64,000 bases of DNA from SZUA-547 sp963669315 (GCA_963669315.1 OY770021.1:1612001-1676000), one strand, 5' to 3'. Shown: positions 8,769-18,099, counted from the first letter of the stretch. Numbers and translations: made by a program. The notes: generated from the letters alone by a model not told the origin.

Positions 8769-10117
8769 TCGCGATGCTCCGTCATTGTTGCGCCGCCTCG
8801 CTCGCTCTGGCCGCGCTGACATTCGCCGTTGTCACGCTGACCGGCGGATCCGCGCGCGCGGTGTCAGCCGGAATCGTCGAGGCGGTCAGCCCCGGCGGCG
8901 TTCCGTTCTGGTTGGTCGAGGAGCGCTCGATTCCGATCGTCGCCATCGAAATCGGTTTCAAGACCGGCGCCAATGTAGAGGGTGAGGGCGATGAGGGCGT
9001 CGTCAATCTTCTGGCCGGAATGCTGGAGGAGGGCGCCGGGGATCTGGACGCGACCGGCTTTTCCCGCAAAAGGGATGAGCTGGCTGCGCGAATCGGATTC
9101 AGCTCAGGCCGCGATACGTTCAACGTCAGCGCGGCGATGCTGACCCGGAACCTTGAGGAAAGCGTTGAATTGCTGCGCCTCGCCCTGACCGAACCGCGTT
9201 TCGACGACGCCCCGCTGGCCCGCGTCAGAGCGCAGGTGATCGCCGGGCTGAAGCGGCGCCAGACCGACCCCGGAGACGTCGCCAGCGATCTCTGGTTCGC
9301 CAGCGCATTTCCTGAAACGCCCTATGGCCGGCATCCGGATGGAACGACCGACAGCGTGTCCGCCCTGACGACCGAGGACTTGCGCGCCATTATGCCCGCC
9401 GCCCTGAACCCGGCCGCCGCCTTTGTCGGCGTGGTTGGCGATATCGACGCCGTGGCGGCTGGTGTTCTGATCGACCGGCTGCTCGCGGACCTGCCTGAAG
9501 CGGCGCCTCCAGCCCATGACGTGTTCGATGTGGCGGCGCAGGGAGGGGTCGAGGTCGTGCGCATGGAAGTGCCGCAGTCGGTGGCGATATTCGGCCATCA
9601 GGGACTGTTGCGCGCCGATCCTGATTTCATCCCGGCCTATGTTATGAATTACACGCTGGGCGGCGGCGGCTTCATATCGCGCCTGACGAGTGAAGTGCGT
9701 GAGAAGGAGGGGCTGGCCTATTCGGTCGGCGCCTATCTCTATCCGATGGATCGCGCCGGGCTTTATCTGGGCCAGGTGGCGAGCTCGAACGACCGCATCG
9801 CCCGCTCGCTGGAGCTGGTGCGCGCCGAATGGGCCCGCATGGCCGAAAAGGGCGTCACGCCGGAAGAACTGGCGGCCGCGAAGAAATATCTGACCGGCGC
9901 TTATGCGCTGCGCTTCGATTCCAACGCGAAGATCGCGAGCGCGTTGGTCGGCATTCAGATGGAGGATCTGGGCGTCGATTACATTAGGAATCGGAATTCG
10001 CTGGTCGAGGCTGTGACGGTCGAGGACGTCAAGAGAGTGGCGAAGCGCCTTCTGGACGCCGACGCGCTACATGTCGTCGTGGTCGGCGACCCTGAGGGAT
10101 TGGACGCCGCGAACTAA
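8765..10117 (+). CDS. M16-family non-catalytic partner subunit (exported)
   Basis: 450 residues with a signal peptide ending near ARAVSAG. Overall M16 architecture is clear, including the C-terminal glycine-rich loop NYTLGGGGFISRL and the region EVREKEGLAYSVG. At the place of the zinc motif it reads NLLAGMLEEG, without HXXEH, so it should lack catalysis. It is translationally coupled (ATGA) to the catalytic-type gene. The pair matches heterodimeric M16B proteases, where the inactive subunit helps bind substrate. mutL follows 60 bases later and is probably separately controlled. Confidence 0.92.
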   Translation: MIAMLRHCCAASLALAALTFAVVTLTGGSARAVSAGIVEAVSPGGVPFWLVEERSIPIVAIEIGFKTGANVEGEGDEGVVNLLAGMLEEGAGDLDATGFSRKRDELAARIGFSSGRDTFNVSAAMLTRNLEESVELLRLALTEPRFDDAPLARVRAQVIAGLKRRQTDPGDVASDLWFASAFPETPYGRHPDGTTDSVSALTTEDLRAIMPAALNPAAAFVGVVGDIDAVAAGVLIDRLLADLPEAAPPAHDVFDVAAQGGVEVVRMEVPQSVAIFGHQGLLRADPDFIPAYVMNYTLGGGGFISRLTSEVREKEGLAYSVGAYLYPMDRAGLYLGQVASSNDRIARSLELVRAEWARMAEKGVTPEELAAAKKYLTGAYALRFDSNAKIASALVGIQMEDLGVDYIRNRNSLVEAVTVEDVKRVAKRLLDADALHVVVVGDPEGLDAAN

Positions 10118-10177
10118 CCGGCGTTCCACCGGATTTGCGAGTCGCGACTCAGGCGTCGTCATGCTATCCATTGTGGT

Positions 10178-12079
10178 GTGAACGCACCTGACCGCAATAT
10201 AAGCCCCTCCGAGCCGGTGCGCGGCCCCGTAGATGCGCCGCGAATCCGCAGGCTCTCGGACGCCGTCGTCAACCGGATCGCAGCCGGTGAAGTGGTCGAG
10301 CGCCCCGCCTCCGCCGTCAAGGAGCTGGTGGAGAACGCCATTGATGCGGGCGCCCGTCGGATCGACATCGCCATCGCCAATGGCGGCAAGCGTCTGATCC
10401 GCATAGCCGATGACGGTCGCGGCATGACACGCGCAGAACTGCCGCTGGCGCTGGAGCGGCACGCAACGTCCAAAATCGACGGCTCGGACCTTCTGGCCAT
10501 CCGATCATTCGGGTTCCGGGGAGAGGCGTTGCCGTCCATCGGCGCCGTCGCGCGGCTTTCGATGACATCGCGCGCCGAGGGCGCATCTGAGGCATGGCGG
10601 ATCGAGGCCGTCGCGGGGCGGATCGAGGCGCCCACCCCCTCGGCGCTCTCCGCCGGGACCATAGTCGAGGTTCGGGACCTCTTTTTCGCAACGCCTGCGC
10701 GGCTGAAGTTCCTCAAGACCGACCGGGCCGAGCAGATCGCCGTCGGCGATGTCGTCAAGCGTCTGGCGCTGGCCCATTCGGAGGTCGGGTTCAGGCTGAT
10801 TGACGCCTCGGAGGAGGGGACCGAGGGCCGGACCCTGTTCAGCGCTCCTCCGGAAGCGGGCGATCTGTTCGACGCGCGTCTCTCGCGTATCCGCCGGGTG
10901 ATGGGGCGGGACTTCGCCGAGGCCGCCTTGCCGATCGAAGTGGAGCGGGACGGCCTGCGCCTGACCGGCTTCGCGTCGTCTCCGGCTTACAGCCGCGGGG
11001 CGGCGACGCATCAGCATTTCTTCGTTCGCGGCCGCCCGGTGAAGGACAAGCTGCTGATCGGCGCGCTGAAGGGCGCCTATACCGACCTCATGCCGCGCGG
11101 GCGACACGCCGCCGTGGCGCTGTGGCTGGATGTCGATCCGCAGCAGGTGGACGTGAACGTCCATCCCGCCAAGACGGAGGTGCGTTTTCGCGACGCCGGT
11201 TCGGTGCGCGGGCTGATCGTCTCTTCCATTCGTCATGCGCTGGCCGAGGCGGGCGTCCGGTCGCCGCGCTCCGTAAGCATTGGCGCTCTGGGATCGTCGC
11301 CGTCGCCCTCCGGTGCGTCGTCGCACGGATTCGCCAGCCCCCGCGCCCGAGGCCCTGCGCCCCTGCCCCGCGGTCTGTCAGAGCGCGCCGCGGAGTGGCA
11401 GGCGCCGATCCAGACCACCGCGCCAGTTGAAGGCTGGGCCGCGCCGGAAATCGCTGCTGGGCGGATGGTTGATGACGATCCGGCCGTCGCCGAGGATGCA
11501 GGCCCGCTGGGCGTCGCCCGCGCGCAAATCCACGAGACCTACATCGTCGCTCAAACGGCGGACGGGCTGGTTCTGGTCGATCAACACGCGGCGCATGAGC
11601 GGTTGGTCTATGAGCGCCTGAAACGGCAGATCGCCGAGAATGGCGTCGCGCGGCAGGCGCTCCTGATCCCTGAGGTCGTCGAATTGGGGGAGGAGGACGC
11701 CACGCGGGTTCTAGGTCGCGCCGAAGAACTTCGTCAGGCTGGGCTGTCTATCGAGCCGTTCGGGCCCGGCACCATTTGCGTGCGCGAAACGCCCGCGGTG
11801 CTGGGTGAAGCGGACGCCGGGCGTCTGGTGCGCGATATCGCCGATGAATTGGCGGAAACGGGTACCGCGCGCTCCGCCGAGGCGCGGATCGAGACGGTGC
11901 TCGCCACTGTCGCCTGCCACGGTTCGGTCAGAGCGGGCCGCCAACTGCGGCTGGAAGAGATGGACGCGCTTTTGCGTGAGATGGAGACGACGCCCAACTC
12001 CATGACCTGCAATCATGGACGCCCGACCGTCGCCCGATTGACGCTCGCTGAGATGGAGAAGCTGTTCGAACGCCGCTGA
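10178..12079 (+). CDS. mutL: DNA mismatch repair protein MutL with endonuclease motif
   Basis: Mismatch-repair matchmaker and endonuclease. 633 residues. The N-terminal GHKL ATPase shows the conserved runs IAAGEVVERPASAVKEL (34-50) and ADDGRGM (77-83), then TSKI and GFRGEAL. A Pro/Ser-rich linker runs from about 360 to 440. The C-terminal dimerisation domain carries DQHAAHERLVYE from Asp468, an exact DQHA-X2-E-X4-E endonuclease motif, so strand nicking is expected as in MutL of organisms without MutH. The start appears to be GTG 10178; no in-frame ATG precedes the conserved region, so another GTG near codon 14 is the only close alternative. Confidence 0.97.
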   Translation: MNAPDRNISPSEPVRGPVDAPRIRRLSDAVVNRIAAGEVVERPASAVKELVENAIDAGARRIDIAIANGGKRLIRIADDGRGMTRAELPLALERHATSKIDGSDLLAIRSFGFRGEALPSIGAVARLSMTSRAEGASEAWRIEAVAGRIEAPTPSALSAGTIVEVRDLFFATPARLKFLKTDRAEQIAVGDVVKRLALAHSEVGFRLIDASEEGTEGRTLFSAPPEAGDLFDARLSRIRRVMGRDFAEAALPIEVERDGLRLTGFASSPAYSRGAATHQHFFVRGRPVKDKLLIGALKGAYTDLMPRGRHAAVALWLDVDPQQVDVNVHPAKTEVRFRDAGSVRGLIVSSIRHALAEAGVRSPRSVSIGALGSSPSPSGASSHGFASPRARGPAPLPRGLSERAAEWQAPIQTTAPVEGWAAPEIAAGRMVDDDPAVAEDAGPLGVARAQIHETYIVAQTADGLVLVDQHAAHERLVYERLKRQIAENGVARQALLIPEVVELGEEDATRVLGRAEELRQAGLSIEPFGPGTICVRETPAVLGEADAGRLVRDIADELAETGTARSAEARIETVLATVACHGSVRAGRQLRLEEMDALLREMETTPNSMTCNHGRPTVARLTLAEMEKLFERR

Positions 12080-12123
12080 ATCCCGCCCTTGGATTGCCAT
12101 TGCGCGCCGTCCGGCGTAACGGA

Positions 12124-13479
12124 ATGCCGACCTTCCCTGACGCTGAGAAGAACCGCGCCATGCTGACCCATCATCCACTGCGCCATCAATTGGTCGACGA
12201 ACTGCACGCGCGGCCCTTCACGTCGCTCACGGCCCCGGCGCAGGCGACGCATATCGCCTTCAAGCACCCCTACAACGCGGCTGAGCGCGCGCCGAGCGAC
12301 GATTTTGAGCATCTCGCCGCGTTCATGGAGCGCCATGGCGGTCCTCGCCCCGCCGAGGATGCGCAGCATTTCTTCCATGATTTCGGGGATTTCAGCCTGA
12401 AATGGGAGAGGCACACGGAGTTCGTCACCTACTCCGTCTATGTGGAGGGGGAGGACGCCGCCCCATTTAGCGGCGGTCCCGATCAGTTCTTTCCGCGCGA
12501 CTGGCTGAACGATGCGCCGGGTCTGGTCGTCTCGGCCGTGCATCTTCATGTCGAGAAGGTGGATGGCGCGGACGCCGCCGAGCGCCGGGTGGACGAGTTG
12601 AGAGAGTATTTCAACGAGGAGAGTCTGGCCGCCGCCTATATTTGCGAGAAGGACGGGTTGATCTTCGGCGACTTCAGGATCGCCAAGGACGGATTCACCC
12701 GGTTCGTAATTCTGGAGTGCGGCGAGTTGCAGCCGGACCGGTTGGGCCGGGCGGCGCAGCGGATCTTCGAGGTGGAGCACTATCGCGCCATGGCGATGCT
12801 GGCCTTGCCGTCGGCGCGAGGGATCGTGCGCAGCCTGTCCAAAATCGACGATCAGCTCTCTGACATCACCGCCACCTTTGCGGCCCATGGCGCCACCGAC
12901 GCGTTGATGGACCGCCTGACCTCGCTGTCGACCGAGCTGGAAAAGATGTCGAGCGAATGCGCGTTCCGGTTTGGCGCGGCCGGCGCCTACGCCGCCATCG
13001 TCAACCAGCGAGTCGAAATTATGCGGGAAGAGCGCGTTCAGGGCGCGCAGCTCTTCAGCGAATTCATGATTCGCCGATTCCATCCCGCCATGCGCACCTG
13101 CCGTTCGGCTGAAAAGCGGCTTGAGGAGGTATCGAGCCGGGCCTCGCGGGCGGCCAACCTTCTGCGCACGCGGATCAATCTGTCGCTGCAGGAGCAGAAC
13201 CGGAAGCTGCTGGTCTCGATGAACAAACGCGCGGGTCTGCAACTGCGCCTTCAGGAGACGGTCGAGCTCTTGTCCTTCGTCGCCATCTGCTATTCCGGCG
13301 TCGGATTGCTGGGCTTCCTGCTGGCGCCGGTGGGAGAGACCGTGGGCCTGGATCAGTCGCGCGTTACCGCGATGCTGGTGTTGCCGGTGATCACAGCGGT
13401 TCTGTTGCTGGCGCTTTGGGTGCGCCGCCGCCAGAAGCGACTGGAATCAGAGGAAAGCGGAGAGCACGAGACCCAGTAA
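12124..13479 (+). CDS. DUF3422 family membrane protein
   Basis: About 451 residues. The N-terminal hallmark HPLRHQLVDELHARPF is that of DUF3422 proteins. A helical central part, likely coiled-coil, spans about residues 230-370. Two transmembrane segments lie near the C-terminus (SFVAICYSGVGLLGFLLAP and VLPVITAVLLLALW), followed by a basic tail. The topology resembles a large cytoplasmic domain anchored by a C-terminal hairpin. Function unknown. Start candidates are ATG 12124, ATG 12160 and TTG 12094; the first is preferred, without a strong Shine-Dalgarno. Its last 33 bases overlap the 3' end of convergent ubiA. Confidence 0.85.
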   Translation: MPTFPDAEKNRAMLTHHPLRHQLVDELHARPFTSLTAPAQATHIAFKHPYNAAERAPSDDFEHLAAFMERHGGPRPAEDAQHFFHDFGDFSLKWERHTEFVTYSVYVEGEDAAPFSGGPDQFFPRDWLNDAPGLVVSAVHLHVEKVDGADAAERRVDELREYFNEESLAAAYICEKDGLIFGDFRIAKDGFTRFVILECGELQPDRLGRAAQRIFEVEHYRAMAMLALPSARGIVRSLSKIDDQLSDITATFAAHGATDALMDRLTSLSTELEKMSSECAFRFGAAGAYAAIVNQRVEIMREERVQGAQLFSEFMIRRFHPAMRTCRSAEKRLEEVSSRASRAANLLRTRINLSLQEQNRKLLVSMNKRAGLQLRLQETVELLSFVAICYSGVGLLGFLLAPVGETVGLDQSRVTAMLVLPVITAVLLLALWVRRRQKRLESEESGEHETQ

Positions 13480-14382
13480 CAGCAGAAGCCCCGCGTCGCG
13501 GTTGGACCGGAAAAGGCGCAGGCAGAGCGCCGGATCGTCGATTTTCAAGGACGCGGTCTGCCAGGCCAGATGCGCTCCGAACGCGGCAAGTCCCAGCCAG
13601 GCGGGCCAGTCCAGCCCCGCCATCCAGATCGCCGCCGCGAAGAACAGGGTGGCGGCACCGGAAAAGCCGATCATCCACGGCAAGGGGTGCTCGCCGAACT
13701 TCAGCGCTGTGGATTTCACCCCGATCAGGGCGTCATCCTCGCGATCCTGATAGGCGTAGATCGTGTCATAAGCCAACGTCCATGCAATCGCGCCGACATA
13801 AAGCGCCAGCGGCGGCCAATCGAAGCCGCCGGTCAACGCGACCCAACCCACCAGCACGCCCCAATTGAACGCGATCCCCAGAAAAATCTGCGGCCAATAG
13901 GTGAAGCGCTTCATGAAGGGATAAATCGCGACCGGCCCCATCGCGGCGAAGCCCAGCAGGATCGCCGGCATGTTCATCGTCAGCAGGATCGCCAGCCCGA
14001 TCGTCAGCAGCGCTCCCAGAAACAGCGCCGCCTGCGCGACCGTCACCCGGCCAGATGGGATCGGGCGGGACCGGGTGCGAGCGACCTGAGCGTCGAAATT
14101 GCGATCTACGATGTCATTGATCACGCAACCCGCGCCCCGCATCACGAAGGATCCGAGCGCAAAGGCGACGACCAGCCAGAGCGCGTGGTCGCGCCAGCCG
14201 ACCGACGCTACCGCCAAAGCCAGCCCATGCCAGCAAGGCAGCAGCAGCAGCCATGTGCCGATCGGGCGGTCGGCCCGCATCAGCTGCAGATAAGGGCGGG
14301 CGGCCTCCGGCGCATAGCGATCGACCCAGTTTTGGGCCGGGGCGTCGGCCACCGTTCCCTTCGTGGGGGGCTGGCTGGTCAT
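13447..14382 (-). CDS. ubiA: 4-hydroxybenzoate polyprenyltransferase
   Basis: Membrane prenyltransferase attaching the polyprenyl chain to 4-hydroxybenzoate in ubiquinone synthesis. 311 residues from ATG 14382, with eight or nine hydrophobic segments. The first Asp-rich site is NDIVDRNFDAQVARTRSRP and the second is YAYQDREDDALIG, both diagnostic for UbiA. Upstream in-frame codons to 14631 lie inside the neighbouring methyltransferase gene and are not used. The start overlaps that gene's stop by four bases (ATGA). The 3' end overlaps convergent DUF3422 by 33 bases. Confidence 0.95.
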   Translation of the reverse strand: MTSQPPTKGTVADAPAQNWVDRYAPEAARPYLQLMRADRPIGTWLLLLPCWHGLALAVASVGWRDHALWLVVAFALGSFVMRGAGCVINDIVDRNFDAQVARTRSRPIPSGRVTVAQAALFLGALLTIGLAILLTMNMPAILLGFAAMGPVAIYPFMKRFTYWPQIFLGIAFNWGVLVGWVALTGGFDWPPLALYVGAIAWTLAYDTIYAYQDREDDALIGVKSTALKFGEHPLPWMIGFSGAATLFFAAAIWMAGLDWPAWLGLAAFGAHLAWQTASLKIDDPALCLRLFRSNRDAGLLLLLGLVLSAFL

Positions 14383-16109
14383 TCCTCGCCCGCATCTCCC
14401 GCAGGGTCGCCGGGAAGGGCGCGGTGGCGGCGCATGCGGTTTGCCGACCGTATCAAGTCGTCTCTCGCCTGCAGCGACAAGTCCTGCAGAATCTTTTCCT
14501 GCGTTGCGATGAGATCCTCGCGATACTCGCTCGTCTCGTCGATCGCCAACCCCTCTGCGACAACAAGCAAGGCATCGCGATGGGCGAACCGGGCGAGCAG
14601 CGCCTCGGCGAGGTCGATGCGAAGCGCGCAATCGTTGGGGCCGAGCTTCAGCGCTCGGCGGTAGGCGCTCTCCGCCATGGCTCTCTCACCGTTCCCCCAA
14701 AGCGCCCGGCCCATCAGTCGATGCGCATTCGGTGACGCGGGGTTCAGCTCCAACGCGCGCATGACGACCGCAAGGCCAGCGTTGACGTCGCCCGCGACGG
14801 TGATCAGGAAGGTGGCGACTTCCTCCAACGCATTCCAGTTGCAAGGTTGCAACCTTAGCGCCTCCTCGTACCGCCAGCGCGCCGCTTCAAAGTGCTTACC
14901 TTTTACGAGGTCCCGGGCCGATGTCAGGGGCGCCGCCAGCGCGTCCAACCGATCGGCCGAGCACAATTCGTCTATAAGCGCCCCGGTGGCCTTGTTGGAG
15001 CTCTTCGTGACCGCGCGGGTCATAAGAGAGTCCGGGTCGATGGTCGGCTTGAAAAGCCAGACGCCATCCCGCGCCTCGGCCCATCGGTCGACTTGCGCGA
15101 AATTCAGGCCGGCTGCGACAGAACCGCCGAATCGTTGATATTCCAGAGCTTCGCCCTGCTCCGGCTCGTCCGAACGGCCATAATCGGTAAAGAGAAGCAC
15201 GCCGTTAGGCGCTAGCGCAGTCGCGAGTTGATCGAGCAGCGAGACGGCGCCGTAGTTGTCGAGATTGACCCTGGTAAGCGTGTCGTCTTCGGATGGCGGT
15301 AGCGTTTCGGCGAATGGCGCATCAACGCGGGGTGAAGGGACGAACCGCGCGTCTAAAACGAGAGCCTTAAATATTTGGGCCAGCCGTGGATCGGGTGCGT
15401 CGTTCAGCTTTTCGATGGCGGCCCGCAACTCATCGACATCGCCGTCGAAGTATCTGTCCAGTTCAACCGCGTCGTCCAGCCCGGCGCGCGCTTCCATTTC
15501 CCACGCGTCCGTTCCGCGAAAGGCTCGGATTGAGAAAGGCAGCGAATCAAGAAGGTAGTTGGCGAATACGCCGTGATAGTTGTCGGGCGCCTCGCCGGCC
15601 GTCGCTAATTGGTCTGCGAGTGGCCTCGTCGCATCTACGCGGATCAGAGCAAGTCGATCGCCGTGCGCCTCGAAAATATCGAGCTTGCGCATGTCGTCCA
15701 GCATCGCCTCGGAACCATCAGTGATGACAAACCGCGTGGCCAAGTAGGTCGCGGGAGAGTGTACGGCCAGCCGATCGAGAAGAATTTTTGCAAATACGCC
15801 GGATCCCGCGCCGATCTCGAGCAGCCTAAACGGTCCGCTCGCCTCGGTTTCAGACCAATGCGCCAGTAAAATTCGAGCGTAATCGTCGGCCAGCCGGCCG
15901 CTGGAGGTTGCTCCATACGGCACTTCGCCCTCTAGGAACGCGCTGACTCCGCGCTCTTTCCAGAAGGCCCGCGCCAGCCTTAGGTCGAGCGAACGCCATA
16001 GTGGCGTGTAGTCCTCCAGAATGCGCTTGGGCTCCGGCGAGAGAGCGATGAAGCCGAGCAGATCGTCGTCTGTCAGGGTAGGCGCGGCGTCGGGAGCGGC
16101 CAAATTCAT
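14379..16109 (-). CDS. SAM-dependent methyltransferase with C-terminal TPR repeats
   Basis: 576 residues. SAM-binding motif I is LEIGAGSGVF (97-106), followed by ITDGSEAML and a post-I acidic region, giving a class I methyltransferase fold somewhat like MidA/NDUFAF7. About residues 405-540 hold TPR-like helices (NPASPNAHRLMGRALWGNGE and FAHRDALLVVAEGLAID), suggesting protein partners. Substrate unknown. Codon use looks less GC-biased at third positions than in ubiA or rsmE. The gene sits between ubiA and rsmE, which are usually neighbours in Rhodobacterales, so it may be an insertion. It ends four bases into ubiA, so ubiA may be co-translated with it. Confidence 0.75.
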   Translation of the reverse strand: MNLAAPDAAPTLTDDDLLGFIALSPEPKRILEDYTPLWRSLDLRLARAFWKERGVSAFLEGEVPYGATSSGRLADDYARILLAHWSETEASGPFRLLEIGAGSGVFAKILLDRLAVHSPATYLATRFVITDGSEAMLDDMRKLDIFEAHGDRLALIRVDATRPLADQLATAGEAPDNYHGVFANYLLDSLPFSIRAFRGTDAWEMEARAGLDDAVELDRYFDGDVDELRAAIEKLNDAPDPRLAQIFKALVLDARFVPSPRVDAPFAETLPPSEDDTLTRVNLDNYGAVSLLDQLATALAPNGVLLFTDYGRSDEPEQGEALEYQRFGGSVAAGLNFAQVDRWAEARDGVWLFKPTIDPDSLMTRAVTKSSNKATGALIDELCSADRLDALAAPLTSARDLVKGKHFEAARWRYEEALRLQPCNWNALEEVATFLITVAGDVNAGLAVVMRALELNPASPNAHRLMGRALWGNGERAMAESAYRRALKLGPNDCALRIDLAEALLARFAHRDALLVVAEGLAIDETSEYREDLIATQEKILQDLSLQARDDLIRSANRMRRHRALPGDPAGDAGEE

Positions 16110-16187
16110 GCTAATTCTGTCAGCTTTTCTTGGTGTCGATTCCCAAGACTGGCCAACAAGATTTGCCGAGCCTTCCCTGGATACACA

Positions 16188-16211
16188 CTAGATATCTACT
16201 AAGAGATCTAG
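16188..16211 (-). terminator. Hairpin at the 3' end of the coiled-coil gene
   Basis: CTAGATATCT (16188-16197) pairs with AGAGATCTAG (16202-16211) with one mismatch around the loop ACTA, overlapping the stop codon of the gene ending at 16208. No U-run follows, so termination is uncertain; mRNA-end protection is an alternative. Confidence 0.35.
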
Positions 16212-16495
16212 GTTTTGGACCTGTCGTACTTGCGGATGGAATCTTCAACAAACCGCATCAGTTCCCGCTCATTGCGTTTTTGATCGGCTTTGATGGTCGA
16301 TTCCGAAAGGCGACCATAGGCGTGCTTCTCAAGCTTGGACAGGCGCTTTTGGTTGCCGTCGATGAGTTTTTCCATTGCTGAAAAGCGCCGGTAAAGGTTT
16401 CGATCCAGATTGTCATGCATTTTATCAAGCTGCTTGTGCATCCGATTAATACGCTGCACAAGTTTCTTGAAGTCTCGATCCTTTGCGCAAGACAT
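16208..16495 (-). CDS. Small charged coiled-coil protein, function unknown
   Basis: 95 codons from ATG 16495, chosen because AGGGGAGG lies just upstream; an in-frame ATG at 16525 would bypass that site. The product is strongly charged and almost wholly helical, with a heptad-like run MHKQLDKMHDNLDRNLYRRF and later NQKRLSKLEKH. It has a single cysteine near the N-terminus, no signal peptide and no membrane segment. No family recognised. It shares strand and the lower-GC composition of the downstream TPR methyltransferase, 98 bases away, so both may have arrived together. Confidence 0.6.
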   Translation of the reverse strand: MSCAKDRDFKKLVQRINRMHKQLDKMHDNLDRNLYRRFSAMEKLIDGNQKRLSKLEKHAYGRLSESTIKADQKRNERELMRFVEDSIRKYDRSKT

Positions 16496-16564
16496 TGTCC
16501 GCCTCCCCTTTTGCGGTTGGTTCAATTATAGCGTGAAATGCGTTCAGGAGGCGAGAAATCTTTG

Positions 16565-17308
16565 ATGGGCGGCGTTGGAAAAACTCCGAATATCAGGCTG
16601 TTCGTTGAATCTGACCTGTCGGCCTTGGCGGAAGTCGTGCTCAATCGAGAGCAGGCGCACTACCTCTTTGGCGTGATGAGGCTGGGGCAAGGCGACTCGC
16701 TGCTCCTGTTCAATGGCCGGGATGGAGAGTGGGAGGCCGAGGTCGCGCAAGCGGGCAAACGCGTTGGAACGTTGACGTGCGGTATGCAGACCCGCACGCA
16801 GGAGACGCCCCCAGATATTTGGCTGCTGTTCGCTCCTTTGAAAAAATCCCGCACGGATTTCGTGGCTGAGAAAGCAGCCGAGCTAGGTTGCCGTCGCGTC
16901 GCGCCAGTCTTTACCAGCTTCACCAATTCCGGACGGGTCAATGTGGACCGGCTGCAGGCCCATGCGGTGGAGGCGGCCGAGCAATGCGGCCTGTTGACGG
17001 TTCCTGAAATCGCCGAAGCCGCGCCGCTGACCAGGGTTCTCGACGGCTGGGACGCGTCCCGTCGCCTGCTGTTCTGTGATGAGCGCCGCAACGCGCAGCC
17101 GGCGATGGAAGCGCTGGCCGCCGCCCCGGACGGACCTTGGGCGGTGCTGATTGGACCAGAGGGCGGCTTCTCGGCGGAGGAGGTCGAGCGATTGCGCGCC
17201 GCTTCGTTCGTCACGTCCGTCTCGCTGGGGCCTCGCGTCCTGCGCGCCGATACTGCGGCGGTGGCGGCGCTCACTCTCTGGCAGGCGGCGAAGGGGGATT
17301 GGGGATGA
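16565..17308 (+). CDS. rsmE: 16S rRNA (uracil-1498-N3)-methyltransferase
   Basis: SPOUT-class enzyme methylating U1498 of 16S rRNA. 247 residues from ATG 16565, preceded by AGGAGG. The N-terminal PUA-like part has LNREQAHYLFGVMRLGQGD and the C-terminal knot has LIGPEGGFSAEEVE and SLGPRVLRADTAAVAAL, all diagnostic. An in-frame ATG at 16538 would place the ribosome-binding site inside the gene. The stop overlaps the next start (ATGA at 17305), coupling it to an unknown gene. Confidence 0.95.
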   Translation: MGGVGKTPNIRLFVESDLSALAEVVLNREQAHYLFGVMRLGQGDSLLLFNGRDGEWEAEVAQAGKRVGTLTCGMQTRTQETPPDIWLLFAPLKKSRTDFVAEKAAELGCRRVAPVFTSFTNSGRVNVDRLQAHAVEAAEQCGLLTVPEIAEAAPLTRVLDGWDASRRLLFCDERRNAQPAMEALAAAPDGPWAVLIGPEGGFSAEEVERLRAASFVTSVSLGPRVLRADTAAVAALTLWQAAKGDWG

Positions 17309-18099
17309 CCGCGCCTCGGCTGCACGTGGTCCCGGCCATCGCCTGCGACAAAGCGTTGGTCTTACGTCGCGGACCCACTGATCATGTCGCCAGCATTCTG
17401 TGGGACCGGGCGACCAACGAATTTCAGCTCGGCCAATGGCTGAAGGGTCGAATCTATGAGCACCGCTCCGATCTGGCGCCGGATGGAAGGCACATGATCT
17501 ACTTTGCGGGCAAGGGAATTCGCTGGTGGACGGCAGTCTCTCGTGCGCCATGGCTGACGGCGCTGGCGTTTGAGCCGCAGAACCATACCTGGCATGGAGG
17601 CGGGGCATTCACCAAGGATGGCTGCGCCTGGCTGAATGGGGACGGTGACTTTTCTGGTGGCGCGCCGGACGGCCTAACGCAGGCGAATCCGTCCGCCTAC
17701 CCCCATGGAACCGACGGGTTTCATATGGGCGAACTTTACGCGGCGATGATGGAGCGCCGCGGTTGGCGGCACGCTGAAGGGGAACGATATGACGCCCGGC
17801 TCGACAAGCAGTTCGCCGGTGACTGGCGGCTGGAGCTTGAGTTTGATGTCGGGCGAATGAACCGCTCGATTATCTCGAACAAATACAAATTGACTCATGC
17901 GGAGTTGGGGTGCGTCGCAGACACACGGGACTGGGAATGGGCCGAGCCATGGGCGGACGGCCTGCAAATCGCTGCGCGCGGTGGGCTGCATTTCGTTCCG
18001 ATGCTCAGCGAAGGACCGGGCGCGCCGACATTGATCCGGGACTTCGGCGGAATGGAGTTTGAAGAGCGGATCGCACCATATCGCGGCGTGGAAAGATGA
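17305..18099 (+). CDS. Conserved-looking protein of unknown function coupled to rsmE
   Basis: 264 residues from ATG 17305, overlapping the rsmE stop as ATGA. The protein is soluble, aromatic-rich (many Trp in KGIRWWTAVSRAPWL and DTRDWEWAEPWADGL) and His-containing, with no signal peptide or membrane segment. Patterns such as RSIISNKYKLTH and GLHFVPMLSEGPG look like beta-strand and loop elements, but I recognise no family. Its stop overlaps the start of the next gene as ATGA, so rsmE and the two following genes form a translationally coupled trio. The longer upstream frame back to 17137 is rsmE antiframe sequence. Confidence 0.7.
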   Translation: MTAPRLHVVPAIACDKALVLRRGPTDHVASILWDRATNEFQLGQWLKGRIYEHRSDLAPDGRHMIYFAGKGIRWWTAVSRAPWLTALAFEPQNHTWHGGGAFTKDGCAWLNGDGDFSGGAPDGLTQANPSAYPHGTDGFHMGELYAAMMERRGWRHAEGERYDARLDKQFAGDWRLELEFDVGRMNRSIISNKYKLTHAELGCVADTRDWEWAEPWADGLQIAARGGLHFVPMLSEGPGAPTLIRDFGGMEFEERIAPYRGVER

